64,000 bases of DNA, taken from Shewanella canadensis. GTDB taxonomy: Bacteria > Pseudomonadota > Gammaproteobacteria > Enterobacterales > Shewanellaceae. The translations under genes and the position numbers were made by a program. Positions 43,593 to 52,365 of this stretch are shown one piece after another. The number at the start of each line of letters is the position of its first letter. Position 1 is the first letter of the stretch. The notes under the pieces were generated by a model that worked only from the letters and a program-made list of their open reading frames with translations, was not told where the DNA came from and did no database searches. The stretch spans positions 124,001-188,000 of the forward strand of contig NZ_RXNU01000006.1 in the NCBI RefSeq assembly GCF_003966225.1, in the 5' to 3' direction.

Positions 43593-44384
43593 TTAATTCC
43601 CGTTGAATGAGCTGTTATTTAGCTCAATTTGTGTTACTTCATCCAGTGGTTTACCTTCACGGGAAACCTGATAATCCAGCGCTGCGATTATCTCGTTTGA
43701 GAAACGTAATGAGTCTAATTTTTCAATCTGTTTCTCGGTGAAAAGTGAAGCTCGATCTTGGCGAAGTAGTAATACCGCACGGTCAACTATGCCTAATAAG
43801 CCTTTTGGTTCCGCAATTTCACGGATATTGTATTTATGGTGTAAAAATTGTGGTTTCCATAATGGTACGACTACCCACTCTTTATTTGCGACGGCTTGTT
43901 CAAATGCGGCAAAACAGTCCTCTTCGCTACCAGTGTGGAAGGTATAACCGGCATCATTTAAACCGTATTCTTCCATCATCTTGATGGAGAACCGGGTGAT
44001 ACCGGCTCCGGGGTTAATGCCCTGAATCTGGCGATTCATACGAGTAATGACTTCAGGTTTGAGTAAGTCACTGACTTCAGCAATAGCTTCTTTTGGAACA
44101 TAGTCAGGAACCCCCCATAGAGCATACGGTTCATAGTGCAAACCTAACTCAATTAATGGCTCAACCGCCTCGGTTTCGGATTTATATATTCCGTGGCTAG
44201 ATGGAAGCCAAGCTGAACACAAGATATCGACCTCGCCTGACTTTAACTTTGAAAAGTTCTCTTGATGTGCTGAGTAAACTCGCTTTACCGTAAATCCCAT
44301 GTCAGATAATACATGGGTTAGGAGCGATGCTGTCACTCGGTGAAAAGAAAGGTCAGTAACGCCAATCGTTATTTTATTTGTCAT
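43593..44384 (-). CDS. Glycine betaine/choline-binding-like protein lacking a signal peptide
   Basis: OpuAC-family ligand-binding fold of 263 residues: ITIGVTDLSFHRVTASLLTHVL at the start, KSGEVDILCSAWLPSSHG, GINPGAGITRFSIKMMEEYGL, and VVPLWKPQFLHHKYNIREI. The Trp residues of the ligand cage (SAWLP, YALWGVP, PLWKPQ) are present. The fold begins at residue 4, so there is no signal peptide or lipobox, and no permease or ATPase gene is near. It is likely cytosolic. It lies 164 bases downstream of an MFS transporter gene on the same strand. Confidence 0.8.
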   Translation of the reverse strand: MTNKITIGVTDLSFHRVTASLLTHVLSDMGFTVKRVYSAHQENFSKLKSGEVDILCSAWLPSSHGIYKSETEAVEPLIELGLHYEPYALWGVPDYVPKEAIAEVSDLLKPEVITRMNRQIQGINPGAGITRFSIKMMEEYGLNDAGYTFHTGSEEDCFAAFEQAVANKEWVVVPLWKPQFLHHKYNIREIAEPKGLLGIVDRAVLLLRQDRASLFTEKQIEKLDSLRFSNEIIAALDYQVSREGKPLDEVTQIELNNSSFNGN

Positions 44385-44548
44385 AATTAGGTTCTCAAAA
44401 TCTCTTTATCTGGTGCTGTAGAAGCTAATATCGATCGGTATTAGCACGTTCTGCACTATAGGAAGTCCAATTGTTAAATTAGATTAGTTGGTGTTTTTCT
44501 GCAGCTTGAATGGAAGCGGTCAACTCATTGAGTTGACCGTGAAGAGAG

Positions 44549-45718
44549 CTATACCGCAACCTTTTGGGCGGCGCGTGTTTCTTGGCTCATGATAAATATG
44601 ATGCCGATAACCGGGATTAGCATCGCAGCATATGGGATCATAGACGCTCCCATTGTGCTATCCACAACATAAGCACCGATGGCACCACCGAGAGCATTGG
44701 CGATATTAAATGCTGATATGTTTGCCGTCGCTGTTAGTTCAGGCGCTTCTGCGCCATATTTCATTACACGCATTTGTAATGATGGAACGTTAGCGAAAGA
44801 AGCGATACCAAAGATAAATGAAGCGATAACGAAAGGTATTTTATAAGGTGCTGCCATACCAATAAATGCTAACGATATCACCATGGCAATAGGCCACATA
44901 ATAAGAGATAGACTCAGGTTATTATCTGCAGTTTTTCCACCAATGACGTTACCTATGACTAAGCCTAATCCCACAATAATGAGTATCCACGTCACGTCAG
45001 CTCGGCTGAAGCCTGCAACGCTCTCAGCTATTGGTGCTATGTAGCCATAGAATCCCATGAAGCCAACCCAGGAAAGTGTTGTTATAAGTAGGCTGGCAAC
45101 CAGGTTCCAGTTCTTAAATGCTTTCAATTGTGAACTGATGCCAACGGTTGCTCCTTTTCCTTGGCTCGGAATAGTTATGGCGATAGCAAGGGCTGCAATA
45201 ACACCAAGTGCCGCTACGACAATGAACGTTGAGTTCCATCCGAAGACCTGACCGATAAATGAACCACCCGGCACTCCGAGCACATTGGCTAATGTAAGTC
45301 CGGCAAACATCTGACCTACGGCACGCCCGGCCATTTTGTTAGGTACCATGGATGTCGCGACTACTGCGCCTATTCCGTAAAAGGGCCCTTGCGTCAGACC
45401 GGCTATCACCCGGCTGAGAAGTAGCACATGATAATTGGTGGTGAATGCGGCGATGATGTTGCCTATAACAAATAGGCCCATTAAGCCTATGAGGACCTTA
45501 CGCTTATCAAACCGGGCCAGACCTAATGTGAGAATGGGTCCGCCAATGACAATTGACAGGGCATAAGCCGTAATAAGGTTGCCTGCTTGACCTTCTGTGA
45601 TGTGAAGGCTTTCTGATACCGTTGTGAGTAGCCCGGCGATAACGAACTCTGCGGTTCCGATAGCAAATGCTGATAGCGTTAAGATCCACACTTGAAGTGG
45701 CATTTTTGATGTTGTCAT
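44549..45718 (-). CDS. MFS transporter, drug:H+ antiporter-1 type
   Basis: Twelve-segment efflux-type permease of 389 residues. The family signature FAIGTAEFVIAGLL in segment 1, LARFDKRKVLIGLMGLFVIGN in loop 2-3, and RVIAGLTQGPFYGIGAV in segment 4 are typical of the AraJ/YdhP/PbuE-like DHA1 proteins. Substrate unknown. It is in a - strand cluster with an upstream SDR gene (29 bases away) and a divergent LysR regulator, an arrangement typical for inducible efflux. Confidence 0.9.
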   Translation of the reverse strand: MTTSKMPLQVWILTLSAFAIGTAEFVIAGLLTTVSESLHITEGQAGNLITAYALSIVIGGPILTLGLARFDKRKVLIGLMGLFVIGNIIAAFTTNYHVLLLSRVIAGLTQGPFYGIGAVVATSMVPNKMAGRAVGQMFAGLTLANVLGVPGGSFIGQVFGWNSTFIVVAALGVIAALAIAITIPSQGKGATVGISSQLKAFKNWNLVASLLITTLSWVGFMGFYGYIAPIAESVAGFSRADVTWILIIVGLGLVIGNVIGGKTADNNLSLSLIMWPIAMVISLAFIGMAAPYKIPFVIASFIFGIASFANVPSLQMRVMKYGAEAPELTATANISAFNIANALGGAIGAYVVDSTMGASMIPYAAMLIPVIGIIFIMSQETRAAQKVAV

Positions 45719-45747
45719 AATATTTTCCTATTCTTTATTGGCATTAA

Positions 45748-46419
45748 TTAGTTAATTAATGCGCCGCCTTCTAAGTCGATAACTGCACCAGTCATAAACA
45801 GATTGTCGATAGCAAATAGGTATCCATCAGCTATATCATTTGGCTGTCCAATACGCCCGGTCGGTAATATGCTGGCATTACGCTCAAACATCTCTTTTTT
45901 GTTTCGCGATGCCATCCCTATGTAAGCCTCGGTATCAGTGATGCCCGGGCTGACGACATTGACTCTGATTGGGGCCAGTTCCTTAGCCAATATTTTAGTG
46001 GTTGCTTCGAGAGCCGCGTTCATTGCCGACTTAACAAAAGCCCCTTTTGTGGTTTTTCGAGACAGGAAGCCTGAGGTGAGGGTAATGCTTCCACCTTCTC
46101 TGATGTGCTTTGCAGCCTCCTTTACTACAATAACGGTTCCCCAAAATTTAGTGTCAAAGCCCTGCTGAGCATCACGGATATCTATATTTGCAACTTCTCC
46201 CGCAGGAGCGCTTGAACCCGCTGTGATGACGAGGTGATCGAGTTCACCCAAGGAATCAAAGTATTTCCTTACCCGTTCCTCATTCGTCATATCTAAGCCT
46301 GTTCTACGACTGGCAACGACCACAGTTCCATTACGTTCTCTCAATTTCTCAGCGACTGAATAGCCGATACCTGATGTCCCGCCGATAACCACCGAGATGG
46401 TGTGTTCTGTTAATTTCAT
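45748..46419 (-). CDS. Short-chain dehydrogenase-like protein lacking the catalytic Tyr
   Basis: Rossmann-fold SDR of 223 residues. The cofactor motif GGTSGIG (12-18) and VVASRRTG (an Arg-Arg pair favouring NADP) are present, and ITLTSGFLSRK gives the usual Ser region. Where the YxxxK motif is expected (GAFVKSAMNAALEATTKIL) the Lys is present but the position four before it is Gly, with no Tyr. Either activity is lost, or another residue is used. PGITDTEAY and GAVIDLEGGALI complete the fold. It is divergent from the LysR gene 122 bases away and is likely its target. Confidence 0.85.
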   Translation of the reverse strand: MKLTEHTISVVIGGTSGIGYSVAEKLRERNGTVVVASRRTGLDMTNEERVRKYFDSLGELDHLVITAGSSAPAGEVANIDIRDAQQGFDTKFWGTVIVVKEAAKHIREGGSITLTSGFLSRKTTKGAFVKSAMNAALEATTKILAKELAPIRVNVVSPGITDTEAYIGMASRNKKEMFERNASILPTGRIGQPNDIADGYLFAIDNLFMTGAVIDLEGGALIN

Positions 46420-46541
46420 ATCTGACTCCTAAATCATAAATTTATTTACTGCTTGCCAGTAATCTGAGACAGATAGTAATTGTTTACCCTTGAATATATA
46501 ATTGGGTGAAAGTCGATAACACTATAAGGCCGGGCCGTATA

Positions 46542-47435
46542 ATGGATAGGTTAGAGCACTTAGCATTGTTCATTAGAATCAATGAAAAAGGTGGTATAGC
46601 GAGCGCTGGCAGGGATTTTGGGCTTACTGCGGCCACAGCTTCAGATAGGCTTGCAGCGCTTGAGAAGCATTATGGTGCAAAGTTATTAAACAGAACCACT
46701 CGTGCGATTAGTCTTACCGAAGAGGGAAAGGTGCTACTGGATAAGGCTAAGTTTATCGTCTCAGAAGCCGATGATTTAGAAGCGCAGATAAAATATGGTG
46801 TAGAGCGGTTATCCGGAACCATTCGCATAAGCGCCCCTAACGATCTTGGTTGTAAGCGCATAGCTCCCTTGTTAGATATTTTTATGGATACGCATCCAGA
46901 TGTAAATCTAGAACTGAGCTTAGGTGATGGCTATGATGATCTTGTTGGGCGTGGTGTGGACTTGGCAATCAGACTCGGTGCATTAAGGGACAGCTCTCTT
47001 AGAGTGAGAAAGCTGGGTGATAACAGACGGGTTATTTGTGCTTCCCCCTCTTATCTTGAAAGGTATGGTATCCCAACGCACCCAGACTCGCTTGAACACC
47101 ATAACTGTTTAACCATGAAGTTGGGAGAGGTCCTGGACCGTGAGTGGGTATTTAAGGTGAACGGGCGTAACAAAGCCTATATGGTGTCCGGTAACAGAAC
47201 GGCAAACAGTGGCGCTCTCGTAAGAGATTGGTGCATCGATGGTCGGGGTCTTGCTTTGAAATCAATATGGGATGTTACAGATGATCTGCACAGTGGAAAA
47301 TTAGTGGAGGTTCTCTCAGAATATGCTCAAGACAGCCAAACCGGGTTACAAATTGTCTATCCTGGCGGGATGAACACGCCACGTAGAATTCGCGCCTGTA
47401 TCGATTTTCTGGTCAGTGCTTTTGAAAGTAAGTAA
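46542..47435 (+). CDS. LysR-family transcriptional regulator
   Basis: LTTR of 297 residues. N-terminal winged helix-turn-helix: MDRLEHLALFIRINEKGGIASAGRDFGL to KLLNRTTRAISLTEEG; effector domain from about 90 with GTIRISAPNDLGCKRIAPLL and GVDLAIRLGAL, close to the YafC/DmlR group. The ATG at 46542 begins the family's usual start; an upstream GTG at 46506 would add 12 unlikely residues. Divergent from SDR and MFS genes, which it probably controls. Confidence 0.9.
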   Translation: MDRLEHLALFIRINEKGGIASAGRDFGLTAATASDRLAALEKHYGAKLLNRTTRAISLTEEGKVLLDKAKFIVSEADDLEAQIKYGVERLSGTIRISAPNDLGCKRIAPLLDIFMDTHPDVNLELSLGDGYDDLVGRGVDLAIRLGALRDSSLRVRKLGDNRRVICASPSYLERYGIPTHPDSLEHHNCLTMKLGEVLDREWVFKVNGRNKAYMVSGNRTANSGALVRDWCIDGRGLALKSIWDVTDDLHSGKLVEVLSEYAQDSQTGLQIVYPGGMNTPRRIRACIDFLVSAFESK

Positions 47436-47490
47436 GAAATGTAAAGAGAGTAATAAAAGTATCTGGTATTAAAAGGAAGAAGATGTATCC

Positions 47491-47575
47491 CTACACTTTT
47501 TCCCTCCGGCCGCCAATAGCCCGTAACGCGGGATAAGTGGGATATCTTTGGTGGCGATATAGTCCATGACCGATT
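47491..47575 (-). pseudogene. Decayed 3' fragment of a hexapeptide acetyltransferase gene
   Basis: These 85 bases align with the last 30 codons of the acetyltransferase gene at 50439-51053. Read on the - strand, VMDYIATKDIPLIPRYG matches MGCIVTRDVPNYAIVAG with a small deletion, and the GGCGGCCGGAGGGAAAAAGT end matches the intact gene end. It contains an indel and no start, so it is a relic. Confidence 0.7.
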
Positions 47576-47615
47576 TCCCCTTAAGTAAAAGCCGGTGGCT
47601 ATCGGTACTCTTTCT

Positions 47616-48908
47616 CTAACCTTCCTTCAAAAAATTTTGCTGCGATTGGGTGCAAAAGTTCAACTCATCTACAGCATCTTGCTGTAATTCACCTAAGGAA
47701 GCTTTCGACAGCTGTTCAAATTGCTCATTAATAGCGATAAAGCTCTCGACCAATTTGGGGTCAAAGTGGGCGCCTTTACCCGCTGATATCATCGACACTG
47801 CCTCTGGATGACTGAAAGGGCGTTTATAGCATCGAGGGGAGGTAAGTGCATCGTAGACATCAACTAAAGCGACGATGCGGGCTGATAAGGGTATCGCTTC
47901 GCCCCTTAACCCTTTTGGGTAGCCTGAGCCATCCCACTTTTCATGATGTCCACCTGCAATATCTCTTCCCATCTGTATAAAATTGCATTGTGGTGCGTAT
48001 GTGCGCAAGCTTTCTAACACTGTCGCACCTATGCTTGGGTGAGCCTTGATTTGTTCAAATTCTTCTGGGGTTAACCGTCCGGGTTTAAGCAAGATTGCAT
48101 CGCTGATCCCCACCTTACCGATATCATGCAGGATGGAGGAGAGGGTAATATCTTGAATGAAGTTGTCAGTAAGCTCTTCAGGTGTATCCGCATCAAGCTG
48201 GCGTTGACTGGCAAGCATATTTGAATAGTGCTGCATTCTGATGAGGTGCGCGCCAGTCTCGTTATCTCGATACTCTGCCAGTTTTGCAAGGCCCATGACG
48301 GTTGCGTGTCTGGAGGCTAACGTTGCCTCTAAAGAACGCGTTAGTTTACCCAGTAAAAATGAGGTTGATAGGGTAACCATTGCATTAGTTACGATAAAAT
48401 TGATGCTGACCACAAACCAAATAAAGGTGCTGTACCCTTCGGTGATTGGCCATTGTAGGACTCCGGAACTGTAGGCCACTCCAACAGTAAGCAGACAAAA
48501 TCCATTTAGAGCCTGAGCGATAATATTGGCCTTTTTTCCCAGAAGTATGGCTGTCAGAGGCGGAAATACAAATAGCCAGAAAAAACCAGCGCCTGTGGGC
48601 CCTATAGTGATGAGGAACGCAAACCCGATGCCATAGGCCAACAGGCAGCCTGTGATGTATTTGTAGCGTTCACTTAACGATTTTACCAGTAATATATAGA
48701 GCAACACGCCATAAGCTACAGTATCAAATAGCGCCATAGACCAAAGGTTAGAAACGATGCAAAGATAGACGCTGGTAATGTAAACGGGCACACAAAGTAT
48801 TGCCAGTAGTCCAAATAACCGATCAAAGATCAATCTTCGCCATAGAGGTAAGGTATCCGCTAAACCTTGTTGCACAGGCATTGAAAAATAACGCGATGAT
48901 ATATTCAT
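47616..48908 (-). CDS. Membrane HD-GYP phosphodiesterase
   Basis: Predicted c-di-GMP phosphodiesterase of 430 residues. Five or six hydrophobic segments (about 30-185) form a membrane sensor. The HD-GYP domain (about 200-400) has HLIRMQHYS, SILHDIGKVGI, IGGATVLES-like SIGATVLESL, AGGHHEKWDGSGYPKGL and ALVDVYDAL, all metal ligands intact. The start ATG at 48908 is preceded by AAAGGA with almost no spacer, so the ATG at 48881 is a possible alternative. It stands alone, opposing the GGDEF enzymes in the same window. Confidence 0.9.
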   Translation of the reverse strand: MNISSRYFSMPVQQGLADTLPLWRRLIFDRLFGLLAILCVPVYITSVYLCIVSNLWSMALFDTVAYGVLLYILLVKSLSERYKYITGCLLAYGIGFAFLITIGPTGAGFFWLFVFPPLTAILLGKKANIIAQALNGFCLLTVGVAYSSGVLQWPITEGYSTFIWFVVSINFIVTNAMVTLSTSFLLGKLTRSLEATLASRHATVMGLAKLAEYRDNETGAHLIRMQHYSNMLASQRQLDADTPEELTDNFIQDITLSSILHDIGKVGISDAILLKPGRLTPEEFEQIKAHPSIGATVLESLRTYAPQCNFIQMGRDIAGGHHEKWDGSGYPKGLRGEAIPLSARIVALVDVYDALTSPRCYKRPFSHPEAVSMISAGKGAHFDPKLVESFIAINEQFEQLSKASLGELQQDAVDELNFCTQSQQNFLKEG

Positions 48909-49133
48909 TCCTTTGAATCCTTCATTCGAGTTGAATCGATTGATAACTAATGATGGAGTCGGATACTCATCTACTAATTCACAAAGGCTATATCTTGATA
49001 CTGAAATACTTATCAGATAAGTCTACTGTATTATTACGCGCTTTTAGTATTAATGACGAATATAACTGGCTTTGGTTGAAGCGACCAGAGCTCCCGGCAT
49101 TGTTTTTCGGCTGAGTTAAGCTGTTCCCTTTGT

Positions 49134-50036
49134 TCATTGCTTAGCTGCAAAGTGTTTTTCCGATACGCGTTCTATCAAGGCATTAACTAATAAAGTTAAT
49201 GCCTTGGGTTGATATGTTCGTTGTTTATAGACCAAATAAGATTGACGTTTACCTCGATGATAATCCGGAAGAATTCGGATTAAATTACGTTCTTTTTGTA
49301 TGTGCCGTAAAGGTAATGAAGCGATACCGAAACCATTTTCAACGGCTTGAATTACTGCATTGATATCGTTGACCACGAGTCTGGGTTTTACGGAAATCAG
49401 ATCTTCGGGTTTGTCACCTCGATAGATTGGGATATCGGTATCTTGAGCAAGAGAAACCCATTCCAAGTTAACCAAATCGTTTATCTCGGTAATTTGTCCC
49501 ACTTGTTTTAAATATTCCGGGCTGGCAAAAAATGCATGCTTTGCACTGAAAAATGGCCGAGCAATCATGCCATCCATACCTTTAATGTCGAAAGTTATGA
49601 CTAGATCACGATCCGTTTCGGGAGCTGAAAGTCCTTGGTTCAGGAGTATGTTTAGCTTCACTTTGGGGTGATCCCGCATAAATTGTTCTATCACGGATGC
49701 CACAAAGCCCTGATAAAAACTGTGAGGCATAACAAGTCTAATCTGGCCTTCCACCTGTTTGCTTTGTGCATTTAGTGCTTGTAGACCAAGTTCGATCTGC
49801 TCCATTCCACTATTGAGATGGCTGAACGCCGTTAACCCGGTTTGAGTCGGCACTAACTCTCTGCCATGTTTTTCCAGTAGGCGCATACCTAAACGTTGTT
49901 CTAAAGCGGTCAAGCGGCGTGACATCGTAGAGACGGGTAAATGCAATTTCCGGGAAGCGGCCAACAATGAGCCCTCCTCCACAACAGAGCAAAAGAGATA
50001 AAGATCGTCAACGTTTCCAAATGTGGAATTAACCAT
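49134..50036 (-). CDS. LysR-family transcriptional regulator
   Basis: LTTR of 300 residues, with helix-turn-helix LYLFCSVVEEGSLLAASRKLHLPVS to LTALEQRLGMRLLEKHG and an effector domain beginning GQIRLVMPHSFYQGF. The variant SMSRRLTALE region is normal. It is divergent from a small DUF2798 gene 88 bases away, which is a likely target. An AT-rich divergent promoter region with TTTAATTAAA lies between. Confidence 0.9.
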   Translation of the reverse strand: MVNSTFGNVDDLYLFCSVVEEGSLLAASRKLHLPVSTMSRRLTALEQRLGMRLLEKHGRELVPTQTGLTAFSHLNSGMEQIELGLQALNAQSKQVEGQIRLVMPHSFYQGFVASVIEQFMRDHPKVKLNILLNQGLSAPETDRDLVITFDIKGMDGMIARPFFSAKHAFFASPEYLKQVGQITEINDLVNLEWVSLAQDTDIPIYRGDKPEDLISVKPRLVVNDINAVIQAVENGFGIASLPLRHIQKERNLIRILPDYHRGKRQSYLVYKQRTYQPKALTLLVNALIERVSEKHFAAKQ

Positions 50037-50124
50037 TCAAATTAAACCTGTATATTCCATTTATGGTTGAGCATACACTATTTGTATCATTTAATTAAAC
50101 ATAGAATATCTAACAGAGGTATGT

Positions 50125-50343
50125 ATGAATCAAGGTAAACAATTCTGGATTTCAGCCTTGTTATCTTCGCTAACCATGGCGCTGATCATGTCTGGGGTTC
50201 TTTCTGGCGCAAAGATGGGCTTTAGCGCCCAGTGGCCGACTGTTTGGCTGAGCAGCTTTCTTATCGCTTGGCCTTGTGCTCTGGCATTGAACCTGACGGT
50301 TCTTCCAAAAGTTCGTAAGCTATCGCAATGGTTAGCTTGCTAG
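50125..50343 (+). CDS. DUF2798 small membrane protein
   Basis: A 72-residue protein with two membrane segments (about 8-28 and 40-58) and the family pattern FWISALLSSLTMALIMSGVLS and WLSSFLIAWPCALALNLTVLPKVRKL. AGAGG precedes the ATG. Function unknown; homologues are often paired with divergent LysR genes, as here. Confidence 0.85.
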   Translation: MNQGKQFWISALLSSLTMALIMSGVLSGAKMGFSAQWPTVWLSSFLIAWPCALALNLTVLPKVRKLSQWLAC

Positions 50344-50438
50344 AAGGTGCAAAGCTGATACCGCTGAATGGTCAATCTTTCAAATGAAGCTGAGCAGTAT
50401 TTTAATAAGTGAGCTAAAACACTGTTCATAGTGAAATG

Positions 50439-51053
50439 CTACACCTTCTCCCTTCGGTCGCCGATAACCCGCGCCGGATTGCCCGCCACAATGGCATAGT
50501 TGGGGACATCTCTGGTGACGATGCAGCCCATGCCAATGACGGCGCTGTCGCCAATGGTGATGCCATCGACGATGCCAACCTGCGCGCCTATCCAGACATC
50601 TTTGCCTATGACGACCCCCTCAGAGGTGACACTTTGCTGGTAGATAGGTTGATCCGGGTGCATTCCATGGTTGAAGGCGTAGATAGTGACGTTATTGGCG
50701 ATACGGGTCTGGTCGCCTATGGTGATGCCGGCGCGGCCGCCGTCCAGGGAGCAGCCGTGGTTGATTGCAACCTCATCGCCTAAGGTGATGGGACCATGGA
50801 GAAAGCTGTCGGCGGCTATCATACATAGATCGCCGACCTGGATACCTCTGCCCGGTTCGGCGAACAGATTGACCTCGGGAGCGATGAAACAGTTCTCTCC
50901 GAATGAGACGGTCTCCAATGCCATAAAGTCGGCCTGAACCTGCTCCTGCCAAGGCTTTGCCCAGCTCAGGAGTTTAGGTTTGAGGCTGAAATAGAGCCAG
51001 GGCATATGAGAGAGCCGTTTCTTATGCTGGCTCTGATAATCGGGTGTATTCAA
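50439..51053 (-). CDS. Hexapeptide-repeat acyltransferase (WbbJ/Maa-like)
   Basis: Left-handed beta-helix acetyltransferase of 204 residues. Hexapeptide repeats are visible from about 55 to 185 (IQVGDLCMIAADSFLHGPITLGDEVAINHG, ITIGDQTRIANNVTIYAFNHGMH, VVIGKDVWIGAQVGIVDGITIGDSAVIGMG). The His in YAFNHGMH is the expected catalytic residue. It probably acetylates a sugar; substrate open. It lies 21 bases after the trmO gene stop side in the same - strand group. A decayed partial copy occurs at 47491. Confidence 0.88.
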   Translation of the reverse strand: MNTPDYQSQHKKRLSHMPWLYFSLKPKLLSWAKPWQEQVQADFMALETVSFGENCFIAPEVNLFAEPGRGIQVGDLCMIAADSFLHGPITLGDEVAINHGCSLDGGRAGITIGDQTRIANNVTIYAFNHGMHPDQPIYQQSVTSEGVVIGKDVWIGAQVGIVDGITIGDSAVIGMGCIVTRDVPNYAIVAGNPARVIGDRREKV

Positions 51054-51074
51054 AGTGCTACCTGTCGTTCCTCA

Positions 51075-51797
51075 TTACACTGACACGCCAGATTTAATCT
51101 CATGTACCAGGATGCGTTCATCGATGACATGCCAGAGAATATCGAGATCAAACAGGGCGACCTGATAAAGCTTAGGATCGGCTTTTGACTTCTTATAAGC
51201 CGGGCGGGGATCTTGTGCCAACACCCCAATGATAAGCTCCTCGAGGCGTGGATACTGCTCCAACTTGCTGTAACCCAGCAGCTGCGCTTTGGCTTCTTGG
51301 GTAAACGATACATCAATCAAATGTGGCGCTTCGTGTGCGATGCCGCCCAACGCATCGGGCTGAGAGTCAGAGAAGGGGATATAGGGTTTAATATCGATAA
51401 TCGGTGTGCCATCGAGTAGATCCATACCTGAGATCTCTAAGATAACGCTGCCCTTCTTTTGATGGATCTTATGCAGCTTAACCACCGACTGACCAATACC
51501 ATTGGGTCTGAAGGTCGAGCGGGTAGCAAAGACCCCCAGTTTTTCATTGCCTCCGAGGCGAGGCGGTCTGACGGTGGTCTTCCAGCCCTGAGACAGATTT
51601 TCATGAAAAGAGAAGAGTAACCAGAGGTGAGAGTACTGCTCTAATCCCCTCACGGCATCGATATGATTATAGGGGGCTTGCAGCTCGACGAAGCCCCGAG
51701 CCGAAGGCACGAGCCCAGGCTGTCTCGGAATACCGAATTTTTGCTTATAGGGAGTGCGGCAGAAGGCCACCGCCTCAATTTGACAGTTAAAAGTCAT
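51075..51797 (-). CDS. trmO: tRNA (t6A37)-methyltransferase TrmO
   Basis: SAM-dependent enzyme that adds the N6-methyl of m6t6A in threonine tRNA. The single-sheeted beta-barrel TsaA/VirR-type domain is clear: FGIPRQPGLVPSARGFVEL, LEQYSHLWLLFSFHEN, GVFATRSTFRPNGIGQSVV and LDGTPIIDIKPYIPFSD. The ATG at 51797 begins at the usual point; a GTG at 51812 is also possible and neither has a clear ribosome site. It sits next to rcsF, as in E. coli. Confidence 0.94.
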   Translation of the reverse strand: MTFNCQIEAVAFCRTPYKQKFGIPRQPGLVPSARGFVELQAPYNHIDAVRGLEQYSHLWLLFSFHENLSQGWKTTVRPPRLGGNEKLGVFATRSTFRPNGIGQSVVKLHKIHQKKGSVILEISGMDLLDGTPIIDIKPYIPFSDSQPDALGGIAHEAPHLIDVSFTQEAKAQLLGYSKLEQYPRLEELIIGVLAQDPRPAYKKSKADPKLYQVALFDLDILWHVIDERILVHEIKSGVSV

Positions 51798-51857
51798 ATT
51801 TTTACAGATCACAGTGTTGGACTAAGAATGCATCGAATCGGTTTTGGACCGGCTCAA

Positions 51858-52241
51858 TTATTTGTCTGTTTCAGGTGTCTTAATCGCTTGTCCTACGCAG
51901 ATAGCTCTGCTGATACACGCCTGACTTTTCTCTTCGAATACCATACACTTCTTGATTAGAATCGCATTGGCACCTTTATCGGCGGCGGCCCTTCTGGCAA
52001 GAGTGCGAGCCTCACTTATCGAGGCGGGGGCGTCGTTGACGCTCTCCTGGCAAGTTTCACCTTCGACTAAGCCGATAATCTCGTAAGGCACTGAGGGATG
52101 GGTATTGCCTTCAAACACGGCGACATCCGATGCTTTAAAGTAATCGTCGATAGCTTCACCATCGAGGTTAGTATTGAACTTATAGTCGCCGGCACATGCG
52201 CTGAGAAGTAAAACTAAGGGGGCAATCAAAAGCGTTTTCAT
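51858..52241 (-). CDS. rcsF: Outer-membrane stress lipoprotein RcsF
   Basis: Sensor lipoprotein of 127 residues, upstream of the Rcs phosphorelay in enterics. Lipobox LLSACAG (Cys near 16). Four further cysteines (GETCQES, KKCMVF, QACISRAICVG) could form the family's two disulfides. The core SISEARTLARRAAADKGANAILIKKC is diagnostic. Its linkage to trmO is conserved. Whether a full Rcs system exists in this organism cannot be seen here. Confidence 0.9.
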   Translation of the reverse strand: MKTLLIAPLVLLLSACAGDYKFNTNLDGEAIDDYFKASDVAVFEGNTHPSVPYEIIGLVEGETCQESVNDAPASISEARTLARRAAADKGANAILIKKCMVFEEKSQACISRAICVGQAIKTPETDK

Positions 52242-52365
52242 AATTCAGGCCTGTCATTATAAACGTGGGTTGGAAGCTGTGTTTTTTGGCAATTTATGAT
52301 TTTAAATCATTAAGATCGGAGTCAAACAAGCGCTTAACCTGTTATGACTCCTTCGAGGTAGAATT

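Noticed and set aside
44425..44445. Further MITE end near GATCGGTATTAGC
   Set aside because: Only a partial match to the inverted repeat, with no partner end within 300 bases.
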